Assembly: GCF_000621845.1 (NCBI RefSeq)
Contig: NZ_KK211357.1
Coordinates: 9,304 to 68,874, forward strand
Direction of reading: 5' to 3'
DNA from: Ruminococcus flavefaciens MA2007
GTDB taxonomy: Bacteria > Bacillota > Clostridia > Oscillospirales > Ruminococcaceae
DNA: 59,571 nt
The notes beneath the pieces are model-generated. The model was not told the DNA's origin. It saw only the letters and a list, made by a program, of their open reading frames with translations, and searched no databases. The position numbers and the translations under genes are program-made. Positions 1 through 7,624 of this stretch are shown piece after piece; position 1 is the first letter of the stretch, and each line of letters starts with the position of its first letter.

Positions 1-1172
1 GCGGTCAGCAGGGCGGCTTTGACATGAGCCAGTTCGGCGGCGGTCAGCAGGGCGGCTTTGATATGAGCCAGTTCGGCGGCGGTCAGCAGGGCGGCAACAA
101 TACTAATACTCAGCAGCCCAACACTAATACAAATACCAACACCAATACTACTACACAGAGTACTGGTACTATAAAAATAATGCCTATAGGCGACTCCATT
201 ACCTATGGTATGGGCGATACAGGCGGATACAGAAAGTTCCTCTACAACAGCCTTAAGAAAAAAGGCTACAGCGTAGATATGGTAGGTCCCGAAGGTACTA
301 ACAGCACCACCACAAACGGTCTGACCTATGATGACAACCACGCAGGCTACAGTGGATTCCAGATAAAGCAGCGTGCAAGCTGGGGCAACGACAGCAGCTT
401 ATATGAAAAGCTCAAGGAAAAGAATGCAGTTAAGCAGGCTCAGCCTGATATCGTTCTCCTTATCATCGGTACAAACGATATGAACGCTAACCGCTCAACA
501 AGCGACTGTGAAAAGGATCTCCGCGATCTTCTGGACTATATCCTCGCTGATATGCCATCAGGCGGTATGCTCTTCCTCGGCACTATCCCTGAGCTCAGCG
601 GCGGTATGTTCGGCGGCGGAGACAAGTCCTCTCAGATAGCAAGCTACAACGCAGCTATCAAGAAGGTAGCTGAAGAATACAAGAGCAGCGGCAAGCACGT
701 TACTTTTGCAGACGTTCACGGCTGCCTCAACGGCGCAGCTGACCTCGGCGATGGAATCCATCCTAACGCTGAAGGCTATGAAAAGATAGGCAACCTCTTC
801 TCAGGCCTTATCGACGAGTATGAAAAGGCTTCTGCACCAACAATTGCTACAACAACTACAGCTATCAAAACTACTACAACTACAAAAGCAATTACCACAA
901 CAGCAGCAACAACAACTACTACAGCTCCTGCACTCAAGGCAACAAAGGCAGGCGACGCAAACTGCGACGGCGAAGTAGATATGTCTGATGTAGTTCTTGT
1001 AATGCAGGCTCTTGCTAACCCTGATAAATTTGCCATAGGCGGCTCTGACGCAAAGGCTCTTACCCCACAGGGCGAGGTCAACGCAGACGTCGACAAGGCT
1101 TCCGAGGGACTTACACCAAGCGACGCATTAACTATCCAGAAGTTCCTTCTCGGCATGATAAAAAGCTTATAA
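1..1172 (+). CDS. Dockerin-bearing SGNH/GDSL esterase, CE3-like (5' end outside window)
   Basis: This is a secreted carbohydrate esterase, probably an acetyl-xylan esterase of the CE3 type. The frame is open to the left edge, so the start and any signal peptide lie outside the window. The visible part begins with 13-residue Gln/Gly repeats (MSQFGGGQQGGFD, at least two full copies plus the tail of another) and an Asn/Thr linker. The SGNH fold follows, with a GDS nucleophile block (IGDSITYG), a GTND block and a DGIHPN block carrying the catalytic Asp/His. A Thr-rich linker leads to a C-terminal dockerin with two Ca-binding repeats (GDANCDGEVDMSDVVLVMQ and NADVDKASEGLTPSDALTIQ). It would act outside the cell on a cellulosome. 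The fold and dockerin are clear; the acetyl-xylan substrate is inferred from family and context. Confidence 0.88.
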   Translation, partial: GQQGGFDMSQFGGGQQGGFDMSQFGGGQQGGNNTNTQQPNTNTNTNTNTTTQSTGTIKIMPIGDSITYGMGDTGGYRKFLYNSLKKKGYSVDMVGPEGTNSTTTNGLTYDDNHAGYSGFQIKQRASWGNDSSLYEKLKEKNAVKQAQPDIVLLIIGTNDMNANRSTSDCEKDLRDLLDYILADMPSGGMLFLGTIPELSGGMFGGGDKSSQIASYNAAIKKVAEEYKSSGKHVTFADVHGCLNGAADLGDGIHPNAEGYEKIGNLFSGLIDEYEKASAPTIATTTTAIKTTTTTKAITTTAATTTTTAPALKATKAGDANCDGEVDMSDVVLVMQALANPDKFAIGGSDAKALTPQGEVNADVDKASEGLTPSDALTIQKFLLGMIKSL

Positions 1173-1193
1173 GACATAATTTACCATTTACCG

Positions 1194-1232
1194 AAACAGA
1201 GCCATGACAACTTGTCATGGCTCTGTTTCTTT
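1194..1232. terminator. Bidirectional intrinsic terminator
   Basis: A perfect 16-bp stem (1194-1209 with 1213-1228) with a 3-nt loop and T-rich ends lies between two convergent genes, the esterase and the YaiI-like gene. Confidence 0.9.
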
Positions 1233-1234
1233 GT

Positions 1235-1672
1235 TTATTCTGTTTTCTCCAGCAATTCGCTCAGTGCTCTCTCAAAGTCAGTATCCTCCTGAGGTGTACG
1301 CTTGGAAAGTCCCTTTGTGCGTCCGCCGCTGCGGCGAATCTTTGCAGAGACTGCGCGAAATTCCAGCAGTCCCGAAATATTCTCCTCGGTGTAGCGTTTG
1401 CCGTCCTGATTAAGGACAACTGCTCTTTTGCTGAGGCACATCGCCGCAAGACCGTAGTCCTGAGTTATGGCGATATCCCCTGCTCCCACAAGGTTCACAA
1501 GGCGGAAATCAGCGCTGTCCGCCCCCTTGTCAACTATGATAGTCTCAGCGCCCTCACGCTGTATGGAATGGGCTGTGTCGCAGATTATGGTACATTCCAA
1601 GCCGTGTTTTTTTGCTGCTCGGACTGCGATATCCACTACAGGGCAGCCGTCAGCGTCTATAAATATCCTCAT
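1235..1672 (-). CDS. YaiI/YqxD family protein (DUF188, UPF0178)
   Basis: A 145-residue cytosolic protein of the conserved YaiI/YqxD family. This family has a PIN/NYN-like fold and a suspected but unproven nuclease role. Visible family marks are the N-terminal FIDADGCPV motif, the central DKGADSADF and GDIAITQDYGLA motifs, and a C-terminal RTKGLSKRT basic stretch. Length is typical. It has no operon partner: its 3' end meets the terminator of the convergent esterase gene, and the terminator of the upstream minus-strand gene separates it on the other side. The molecular function is unknown. Confidence 0.88.
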   Translation of the reverse strand: MRIFIDADGCPVVDIAVRAAKKHGLECTIICDTAHSIQREGAETIIVDKGADSADFRLVNLVGAGDIAITQDYGLAAMCLSKRAVVLNQDGKRYTEENISGLLEFRAVSAKIRRSGGRTKGLSKRTPQEDTDFERALSELLEKTE

Positions 1673-1698
1673 ACCTGTCTCCTCTTTTCACATAACAT

Positions 1699-1722
1699 AA
1701 AAGCAGCCCAAGGGCTGCTTTT
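1699..1722 (-). terminator. Intrinsic terminator after the DUF5131 gene
   Basis: An 11-bp stem (AAAAGCAGCCC with GGGCTGCTTTT) lies 12 bp after the stop of the minus-strand gene ending at 1734. Confidence 0.85.
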
Positions 1723-1733
1723 ATTTATCCTTA

Positions 1734-2831
1734 TTACGAACAAGCTTTTAATTTATCCTTTTTAGCCAGATTGCAGCGGCGGATCTCCTTCGATTCAACT
1801 ATCGGCTTAGGTCCCTGTTCAAGGAACTCATAGCCGCTTGCCGCTACTATCAGTCTGATATCGGGCTGCATTTTTACAGGAATGCCAAGCTCGGCGCACT
1901 TGTCAACGATATCCTTTATCCACTCGAATTTCAGCGGAGGATAACCCTCGCCGACCTCTCCGCCGATTATTACCCATGAATACTCCCTGCCAAAGGTCTT
2001 TACCAGCTCGTCAAGGTGAACAGGCTCTATGTATTCAAGCACCGGCTGATATACGACGCAGGCTGTGATAAGGTGATCCTTTGTCTTGTCGATGAGCTGG
2101 GTAATGCGGTCTGTATACTTGTTCTTATCAACGGTACAGGAGATAACAACGTTGCGTATATCTGTGTCCTTCGGGATATTTTTGAGGTTTATGCCGTTTG
2201 GACGCTTTGTTACCAGCTGGAATGTATCAACGCACTTGTTTTTTCTGCGCTTGAGGTTGTTTGCCGCGATTATCTGCTCTAAAACGTTTTCCTGCCACTC
2301 AGGTCTCCAACAGCCGAAATCCGACATATATGTAAGGAACCAGTCGATAGGACACTCGTTCTCCACGTTGAAAAGCTCGGGAACGTCATTGCCCTCATCG
2401 TCCTTTGTCATCTTATAGAAGCCGCGGAATACAGGCTTTCTATAATCATCAGTTATCTCAAAATGATCTACTACCTTTTTGGTAAAGCAGTATTTACAGC
2501 CTATAGGACAGCCAACAACAGGAGAATATACCTTTGTATTGAGGTTAGTATCGTAATTGATATCTCTGAAGATACGCTTCAGAGCAAGCTGATGACCGTC
2601 ATAATAAGCGCGGAGCTTGCGTATCTGGTCAAGGAACTCCTTGTTGAGGTTCTTGTACTCTTCAAGCTCTTCCCTAACGGGATACATATCTATTTTCAGC
2701 TTCATAAAGTCAAAGTCGCTGAAATTGCATATAAGCGTATTCAAAAGCCTGTTTACGACTTCGGGTTTTTCAAGCATAGTGATAATGCCTGCTGACAGCG
2801 CGTCGGTGTAGTAGTCTTCAATTCTCAGCAT
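1734..2831 (-). CDS. DUF5131 / phage Gp37-Gp68-like radical-SAM-type protein
   Basis: A 365-residue cytosolic protein. A CxxxCxxC cluster (C108, C112, C115, in GCPIGCKYCF) sits after an N-terminal region of about 100 residues. The rest follows the DUF5131 pattern: a WFLTYMSDFGCWRPEW region, QLVTKRP and VIIGGEVGEG. The cysteine spacing is that of radical SAM [4Fe-4S] proteins. DUF5131 members occur in phages and bacteria and their reaction is not known. Here it is a single-gene unit with its own terminator. The usual DUF5131 core is somewhat shorter, so the N-terminal helical 100 residues may be an extra domain. Family assignment is moderate; the chemistry is unknown. Confidence 0.75.
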   Translation of the reverse strand: MLRIEDYYTDALSAGIITMLEKPEVVNRLLNTLICNFSDFDFMKLKIDMYPVREELEEYKNLNKEFLDQIRKLRAYYDGHQLALKRIFRDINYDTNLNTKVYSPVVGCPIGCKYCFTKKVVDHFEITDDYRKPVFRGFYKMTKDDEGNDVPELFNVENECPIDWFLTYMSDFGCWRPEWQENVLEQIIAANNLKRRKNKCVDTFQLVTKRPNGINLKNIPKDTDIRNVVISCTVDKNKYTDRITQLIDKTKDHLITACVVYQPVLEYIEPVHLDELVKTFGREYSWVIIGGEVGEGYPPLKFEWIKDIVDKCAELGIPVKMQPDIRLIVAASGYEFLEQGPKPIVESKEIRRCNLAKKDKLKACS

Positions 2832-2928
2832 AAAACATCTTCCCTCTCATTTTTCTTTAATTATTTTTTGAAGACGGCTTTTGAAAAAAATCATTGCTTT
2901 TTTTAATGCTGAGTCATAAAGTGTAAAT

Positions 2929-3715
2929 TTTGAAAGATCCATATTAAGCCCCCCGTTCAATGTGTTCCCTTTTAAGTTCCCTTTTGTACTTATAGTACGT
3001 GTTATTAGAAAGCCCGATCAGTTTCATGCACTCCCTGTCGGAGAGCTCACCCTCAAAATCCTTGCTGAACTTGATTATAAGCGGTTTAACAGTCTTGCTT
3101 TTCTTTGTTTCATGAACAGCGCCCTTAACAGTACCGATCTGCTTGCCGTTGCTGCGTGCAGTTTCGATACCTTCACTGGTACGCCTGCTCAGCTCCTTTA
3201 CCTGCTTTTCAGACTGAGCAAAGGCTTTGCAGATATCCTGTTCGATCTTATTCATAATAAAATGATCGACAGCTGACATAACGCCCTTTAAAAGGTTATT
3301 TGCAGCCTGTTCCTCGGCAGAAAAGGAAAGGGAGATGACTCCGTTCAATGCTTCCTTGTAGGACTCGGTATCCAGATAGCGTTCTCTGATAAAGACAAGC
3401 CGTATATTCTTACAGACCAGCTCCTTATACAGAACGAATGCCTCGGCAGCATCGATTCCCATTTTGCTTATGCTGTCAAATACGATAACATCGTTATTTT
3501 CAAGCCTTCGGAACAGCTTTTCCCATTCGGGGCGATTCAATGACGCTCCCGAAAACGTCTCTTTTATAATATCTGCTTCGGGAAAAGACTTTTTGATATT
3601 CCTTATCTGTCTCTCTATCGACTGTTTCTTCGTGGTGATACAACAATAGCCATATACCATATTTTTACCCTTCCATATTTAACGGTGCAACAGGAAATAT
3701 TTTGGATCTTTCAAA
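2929..3715. repeat. 12-bp inverted repeats bracketing the recombinase gene
   Basis: TTTGAAAGATCC at 2929-2940 is repeated inverted as GGATCTTTCAAA at 3704-3715. The arms lie 3 bp after the stop and 43 bp before the start of the recombinase homologue. They could be binding or crossover sites for the protein, or the ends of a small mobile unit. Confidence 0.6.
2944..3660 (-). CDS. Serine recombinase/resolvase homologue with altered catalytic residues
   Basis: A 238-residue protein that aligns over its whole length with the small serine recombinases common in Firmicutes: an N-terminal resolvase domain, a long central helix and a C-terminal helix-turn-helix (about residues 205-235, LSDRECMKLIGLSNNTYYKY). 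The catalytic positions are changed. The usual YGY-x-R-x-S-T reads YGYCCITT, so the Arg is Cys and the Ser nucleophile is Thr. The usual S/D-R-L-x-R reads SISKMGID, so both arginines are lost. It may bind DNA without cutting it. It is flanked by 12-bp inverted repeats and has a strong promoter 165 bp upstream. Homology is solid; loss of activity is an inference. Confidence 0.85.
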   Translation of the reverse strand: MVYGYCCITTKKQSIERQIRNIKKSFPEADIIKETFSGASLNRPEWEKLFRRLENNDVIVFDSISKMGIDAAEAFVLYKELVCKNIRLVFIRERYLDTESYKEALNGVISLSFSAEEQAANNLLKGVMSAVDHFIMNKIEQDICKAFAQSEKQVKELSRRTSEGIETARSNGKQIGTVKGAVHETKKSKTVKPLIIKFSKDFEGELSDRECMKLIGLSNNTYYKYKRELKREHIERGA

Positions 3716-3827
3716 TTATAATGTATTAATGATAAGTTATTATTCAGATGATAGACATAAGAACAATCACAAGGCTTTTAAGCCTCTGACTATATCAAAT
3801 ATTAATAATTCGACAATAGACATAAAT

Positions 3828-3856
3828 ATTATACCACATTTTTTGCGGGAAGTCAA
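3828..3856 (-). promoter_or_regulatory. Sigma-A promoter of the recombinase gene
   Basis: On the minus strand, TTGACT (complement of 3851-3856), a 17-bp spacer and TATAAT (complement of 3828-3833). The implied leader is about 160 nt and crosses a small TTTTAAGCC-type hairpin near 3775-3790 and one arm of the inverted repeat. The rest of 3857-3983 is AT-rich with no gene that I can support. Confidence 0.75.
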
Positions 3857-3983
3857 TATTTTTGATAGAAACTGAAAAAACGTCATTTTTAATATAAAAA
3901 ATCCCCTGTGAGCTTTTTTATCATATAACATCAATAAACGATAATAAAAATCGTTCCGAACAGACTTTTTCATAAAACCAAGC

Positions 3984-4296
3984 AAAAAAGCTCCTCTGTT
4001 TAACCATAGTGCTTATACAGAAGTTTTATGCTTATTATTGAGAGAACCCCTTTTGAAAAAGGGGCTTCTCTCAAACTCTCTCCCTAAAACTTTCAGTTTT
4101 ATTTTTTCTCATATAGGGCTCGCTCTGTATTATTACAGGGCTTTTTTTATTTTAGGCGAGCCCTATATGAGAAAAAATCAGCTAAAAAAGTCTTTGGAAA
4201 GGGGTTCGGGGGAAAGCCTTTCTTCAGAAAGGTTTCCCCCCATAATTAACTATAAGCTTCTATATAAGTATTGCGGTTAAGCAAAGGAGCTTTTTA
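3984..4296 (+). repeat. Terminator-nested repeat, copy 1 (plus orientation)
   Basis: The core of about 275 bp (about 4001-4278) starts TAACCATAGTGCTTATACAG and ends in the inverted equivalent. It holds three hairpins: GAGAGAACCCCTTTTGAAAA with its complement, a central one built on TATAGGGCTCGC/GCGAGCCCTATA, and a GGGGGAAAGCC/GGTTTCCCCCC hairpin. Outside the core, the arms AAAAAAGCTCCTCTGTTTAA (3984-4003) and GCAAAGGAGCTTTTT (4281-4295) pair with two mismatches. They look like the split stem of a terminator for the minus-strand gene ending at 4297. Confidence 0.85.
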
Positions 4297-5235
4297 TCAT
4301 GTAAAGATAAGTGCGCCGCTCTCCTCCATCATGCCGAGGAGGAAATAACGAGCCTCCTCGCGGAGCTCGGGCTTAGCCATGTAGTACATATAGGTCTCGA
4401 CCTTGTTAAGAGTGCTTGCAGTCCTGCCCTCTATCTTGAACTGCTCAAAGCCCATAGGAACGTACTTCTCCCATATAGCCTCGGGAGAGATATGAGTTTT
4501 CAGCTCCTTGATATCGAAAATGCTGCGCTTTGAGTAGGGACAGGCGCTGAAATGATTGGGATCGTATTTATCAAGGTCAAAAGGCACATTAGGGTATTTC
4601 TTTATGTGATTGCAGAAAGCTATCTGCTGCTGGCTTATGTCCTTGTAGTGCTGAAGCCTGCCCTGACATTCGGGCTGACAGCAGGCGTTCACCAGAAGCT
4701 CTATGTCCTTTTTACGCGGCATATCTTCAAGGATATCGAATTTATTGTTCAGGTCATAATCCGCAACGACAACGTGATAATCCTTTTCAAGCTCCGCCAT
4801 GAGAGCTTCCTTCGAGTTAAGGCGCTTGCAGGTAGAGCTTGTAAGCTTGTACTGCGGGAACTCCTTACGGATATAATCTTCAAGTATGGGCGACGCCACG
4901 ATGACTTCGTTCATGCCGTTGTTTGCAAGGTGGAGCATCATATTGCAGCGCTCGTCGCTGAGGTGCTTCTTTTCAAGCATTATATTCGTGAACGTAAAGC
5001 GAAGCGGTATACCGCGGTTATTGAACTCCCTGATGACTGCTTTCATGTAGTTCTTATCGGTGTTGCCGCCCTGAGACCTGCCGCCGTTCCAGAGACACGG
5101 CGGAAAGACTCCGTATACAGAGGCAATCTCCACGCCCTCGCGGAAGAAGTCGGGACGGTTTTTCAGCATTTCCGCAAAGAGCAGATTGAGCTTGAAGCTG
5201 CCCGAAAAATCGGGAAGATGAAAACGTACTCTCAT
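4297..5235 (-). CDS. Uncharacterised Cys-rich protein, distantly U32-peptidase-like
   Basis: 312 residues if started at the ATG at 5235, which has AGGAG seven bases upstream. The longer open frame to 5436 runs through the divergent promoters and is not used. I do not recognise the family with certainty. Visible marks are an N-terminal beta-type segment (RVRFHLPDFSGSF), a central FTFTNIML region and a cluster ELLVNACCQPEC followed by HYKD, with a later ACPY cysteine. The CC-x2-C plus isolated Cys pattern and alternating strands recall Fe-S-binding U32-like (UbiU/UbiV, PrtC) TIM-barrel proteins; that is a guess. No signal peptide. It is a single gene with repeat copy 1 at its 3' end. Confidence 0.6.
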   Translation of the reverse strand: MRVRFHLPDFSGSFKLNLLFAEMLKNRPDFFREGVEIASVYGVFPPCLWNGGRSQGGNTDKNYMKAVIREFNNRGIPLRFTFTNIMLEKKHLSDERCNMMLHLANNGMNEVIVASPILEDYIRKEFPQYKLTSSTCKRLNSKEALMAELEKDYHVVVADYDLNNKFDILEDMPRKKDIELLVNACCQPECQGRLQHYKDISQQQIAFCNHIKKYPNVPFDLDKYDPNHFSACPYSKRSIFDIKELKTHISPEAIWEKYVPMGFEQFKIEGRTASTLNKVETYMYYMAKPELREEARYFLLGMMEESGALIFT

Positions 5236-5338
5236 AATTATTCTCCTGTTTTGATATTCCGAACTGATCTGTATTCTAATTATATCATCAAATACCAAAA
5301 ATAGCAATACGCGCGGCAAAAAAGCTGCGCTCTCTGCA

Positions 5339-5367
5339 TTGACAAAGGGAAAGATATGATATATGAT
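5339..5367 (+). promoter_or_regulatory. Sigma-A promoter for the first ECF sigma operon
   Basis: TTGACA (5339-5344), 17-bp spacer, TATGAT (5362-5367), 90 bp before the sigma-factor start. Confidence 0.7.
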
Positions 5368-5376
5368 AAAGAAAAT

Positions 5377-5420
5377 GTGACACTCAGGCACACTCTCTTG
5401 AATGTTATTATTGAAAGCAC
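5377..5420 (+). promoter_or_regulatory. Candidate autoregulated ECF promoter
   Basis: A 44-nt segment beginning GTGACACT and ending GAAAGCAC ends 36 nt before the sigma-factor ATG. A segment of exactly the same length with the same two ends (GTTACACT and GAAAGCAC) lies before the paralogous sigma gene at 38557. A GG(C/A)A and a TGTTAT/TGTATT block also match in register. The shared spacing suggests a promoter read by this sigma group. Confidence 0.5.
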
Positions 5421-5456
5421 GTTTTCCATGGAGCACTTTCAGAAAGGAGGAGATCT

Positions 5457-6023
5457 ATGACGGGTAAAGAATACTCCAGACTATACCATAAATCACGTGA
5501 CAAGGCATACGACGCACTGTTTGAAGAATACTGCAATTACGTTTACGCTATAGTTTACAACAGACTGAGAGGTATTGCTTCACGGGAGGACATTGAAGAA
5601 TGCGTCAGCGACGTTTTTGCAGATGTTTTCTTCGGATATTCCGCCGAATCCGCCGTGAAAGAGGACATGAGAGGCTATATCGGCACTGTTGCAAAGCGCC
5701 GCGCTATAAACGCCTTTCACAGTCTCACCGCAAGGCAGAAGCACTTCTCGGGCAATGCCGACGAGGAGCTTGTCACTATAAGCTCCGATAAGGATATCGA
5801 AGCCGATTCCGACAGCGCCGAGACGAGAAGCATACTGCTGAGCAAGATAAATGAGCTGGGCGAGCCCGATTCAACGATCATACTCCAGAAATACTATTAC
5901 GAGCGCTCCTCGGCTGAGATAGCGGAAATGCTGTCAATGAAATCCTCGGCTGTACGTATGAGAGCCGCAAGAGCTCTGGAAAAGCTGAGAAAAAAACTGG
6001 CAAACGTCGGTATCACACTGTAA
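5457..6023 (+). CDS. ECF-type RNA polymerase sigma factor
   Basis: A 188-residue sigma-70 family factor. Region 2 covers about residues 22-90 (ALFEEYCNYVYAIVYNRLRG, then the acidic REDIEECVSDVFADVF core and GYIGTVAKRRAIN). Region 4 is at about 130-180 and ends in a helix-turn-helix (SSAEIAEMLSMKSSAVRMRAARALEKLRKKL). There is no region 1 or 3, as in ECF factors. AAAGGAGG lies just before the ATG. It is followed after 14 bp by a membrane protein that is its likely regulator. The factor at 37982-38557 is a close paralogue. Confidence 0.93.
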   Translation: MTGKEYSRLYHKSRDKAYDALFEEYCNYVYAIVYNRLRGIASREDIEECVSDVFADVFFGYSAESAVKEDMRGYIGTVAKRRAINAFHSLTARQKHFSGNADEELVTISSDKDIEADSDSAETRSILLSKINELGEPDSTIILQKYYYERSSAEIAEMLSMKSSAVRMRAARALEKLRKKLANVGITL

Positions 6024-6037
6024 AGGAGCTGAGTAAT

Positions 6038-7462
6038 ATGAAAGAAATGCGTGGTTTTGATATGCTGGATAATGCAGACGATAAGACAGTTGACCTTCTT
6101 TCGGAGGTACCTGTTCTTACAAAAGAAGAAAAAGAGAGGATGCTGGCTATGAGTAAGAAAAAGCTGGACACTATGAACAGAGAAAGCAATATAAACATAA
6201 GCAATGACGAAGTCGAAGTAAGCGGCGTTGAGCGCTACAAGCGCCCGAAATGGCAGATGTTCACATCTGCGGCAGCCTGCCTGCTCCTTTTGGGAGGTAT
6301 CGCAGGCGGCACATATGCCATGAGCAGAAAGGGCGGAGCTCCCTCACAGCAGCTTACCGAGGCAGAAGCTACCACCGCAGATTCCCGGACAGAGCATGAT
6401 ATACTGCCTACAGATGCTGTTGAAATGAGCAATGAGGAGCTTCAAAGCATTGCAAAACAGCTTCTTGAAAACGCAGAAACACTGGACACTCTTGCAGGCG
6501 GTATACCTGTGGGATTTGAGTTCAAAAGTTCCGATCCAAAAGCTGTATTGATAGACGATATAAAGGGAGTCAGCTATAAGCAGATCGAAGGGATAGATTC
6601 ACTTGACGAGATACGCACTTTACTGAATGATACCTTTGCAGAGCCAATTATACTTGAGTTTGAATACAAACTGTTCGATGGTGAAACTCCTGCCTTTATC
6701 GAAAGAGACGGAAATATACTCTTTACCGATAAGGTAACAGGTCACCGCTTCTATTTCGAGGGAGAGCCCGAGATAACAAGAAACGACGACGGCAATGGAT
6801 TTTCTATGACAGTCAATAACAAGAGCAATTCGGGCAGCGGTCAGGTAAACTTCAAGGTAGCCAAGATCGACGGAAAATACAAGATAAACAACTATTCATG
6901 GTCTATGGGCTATGCAGCTTCAGAGGATAATCTTAATGAAAATGCTGATCCTATGGCTATTGCATATCAGGCTAAAATAGACTTTAATGACGTGTTTAAG
7001 GTTTGCGCTCGAATCGATGTCGAAGTTGATAAAAACGACTGTATGGCTGACGGATCTATTGAAAATATCTTCAATGCAGATGATGAAAACGCTCAGGAGC
7101 TCTTTGATGATTGGAAAACATACTACGTGGATTACTACAGAGTTACAGACGCACGCTTCAGTTCAATGGACGATGTAGTTGACTATGTCTCAGACCGTGT
7201 ATACGGAGACTTCAGAGATATCCTGATAAACGACATAAAGGGCGGTTACTGCGCAAAAGGCGATCAGCTCTACTGCCTGCAAAACGGCACTATCGACGAC
7301 ATTAAGCCCTTTGAATTCACCTCAAAGACTAAGATAGCCGACAAAACAGACTCGTCAATGACTGTTGAGACCTCCTTTATTTTAAACGGCGAAGAAACTC
7401 CATTGTATATAGAGCTTTATCTCATAGACGGAAAATGGAAGATAGCAGATTACAAATTCTGA
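6038..7462 (+). CDS. Membrane-anchored anti-sigma-like sensor protein
   Basis: A 474-residue type II membrane protein. The cytosolic N-terminus (about residues 1-75) carries GFDMLDNADDKTVDLL, an EEKERML-x5-KKL helix and a juxtamembrane VSGVERYKRPKW motif. One membrane helix follows (about 77-98, MFTSAAACLLLLGGIAGGTYAM), then about 370 extracellular residues with two repeated beta-rich halves of unknown fold. The N-terminal motifs recur in the partner of the third sigma factor (36903-37985), which supports a sigma-binding role. It is co-transcribed with the sigma gene and ends at a strong terminator. The anti-sigma function is inferred from position and topology. Confidence 0.75.
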   Translation: MKEMRGFDMLDNADDKTVDLLSEVPVLTKEEKERMLAMSKKKLDTMNRESNINISNDEVEVSGVERYKRPKWQMFTSAAACLLLLGGIAGGTYAMSRKGGAPSQQLTEAEATTADSRTEHDILPTDAVEMSNEELQSIAKQLLENAETLDTLAGGIPVGFEFKSSDPKAVLIDDIKGVSYKQIEGIDSLDEIRTLLNDTFAEPIILEFEYKLFDGETPAFIERDGNILFTDKVTGHRFYFEGEPEITRNDDGNGFSMTVNNKSNSGSGQVNFKVAKIDGKYKINNYSWSMGYAASEDNLNENADPMAIAYQAKIDFNDVFKVCARIDVEVDKNDCMADGSIENIFNADDENAQELFDDWKTYYVDYYRVTDARFSSMDDVVDYVSDRVYGDFRDILINDIKGGYCAKGDQLYCLQNGTIDDIKPFEFTSKTKIADKTDSSMTVETSFILNGEETPLYIELYLIDGKWKIADYKF

Positions 7463-7473
7463 CATTATAACGC

Positions 7474-7510
7474 AAAAGCTTCCGAAAGTATCAGCTTTCG
7501 GGAGCTTTTT
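7474..7510 (+). terminator. Intrinsic terminator of sigma operon 1
   Basis: A 15-nt stem (7474-7488 with 7495-7509, one mismatch), a 6-nt loop and a T-run. Confidence 0.9.
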
Positions 7511-7540
7511 GTCTCATTCAGCTATAATCAACAAAATATA

Positions 7541-7569
7541 TTGACTATTGAGAAACAATATGATATAAT
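7541..7569 (+). promoter_or_regulatory. Sigma-A promoter of the zinc-ribbon LRR gene
   Basis: TTGACT (7541-7546), 17 bp, TATAAT (7564-7569). The first in-frame TTG of the open frame is this -35 box, so it cannot be the start codon; the ATG at 7625 is used. Confidence 0.9.
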
Positions 7570-7624
7570 ACATATAATGAGAAGTGTTCGGGTTTTATTT
7601 TGGAACGAAAGAAGGTGGAGCAAA

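Noticed and set aside
3767..3985. 72-codon open frame on the minus strand
   Set aside because: It runs through a consensus promoter, has no ribosome binding site and a Phe/Leu/Lys-rich composition typical of AT-rich noncoding DNA.
4038..4280. 80-codon open frame inside repeat copy 1
   Set aside because: It lies wholly in the structured repeat and the other copies do not keep the frame.
5236..5436. Longer N-terminus for the minus-strand gene ending at 4297
   Set aside because: It would cover the promoters of the divergent sigma gene, has no ribosome binding site, and the ATG at 5235 has a good one.
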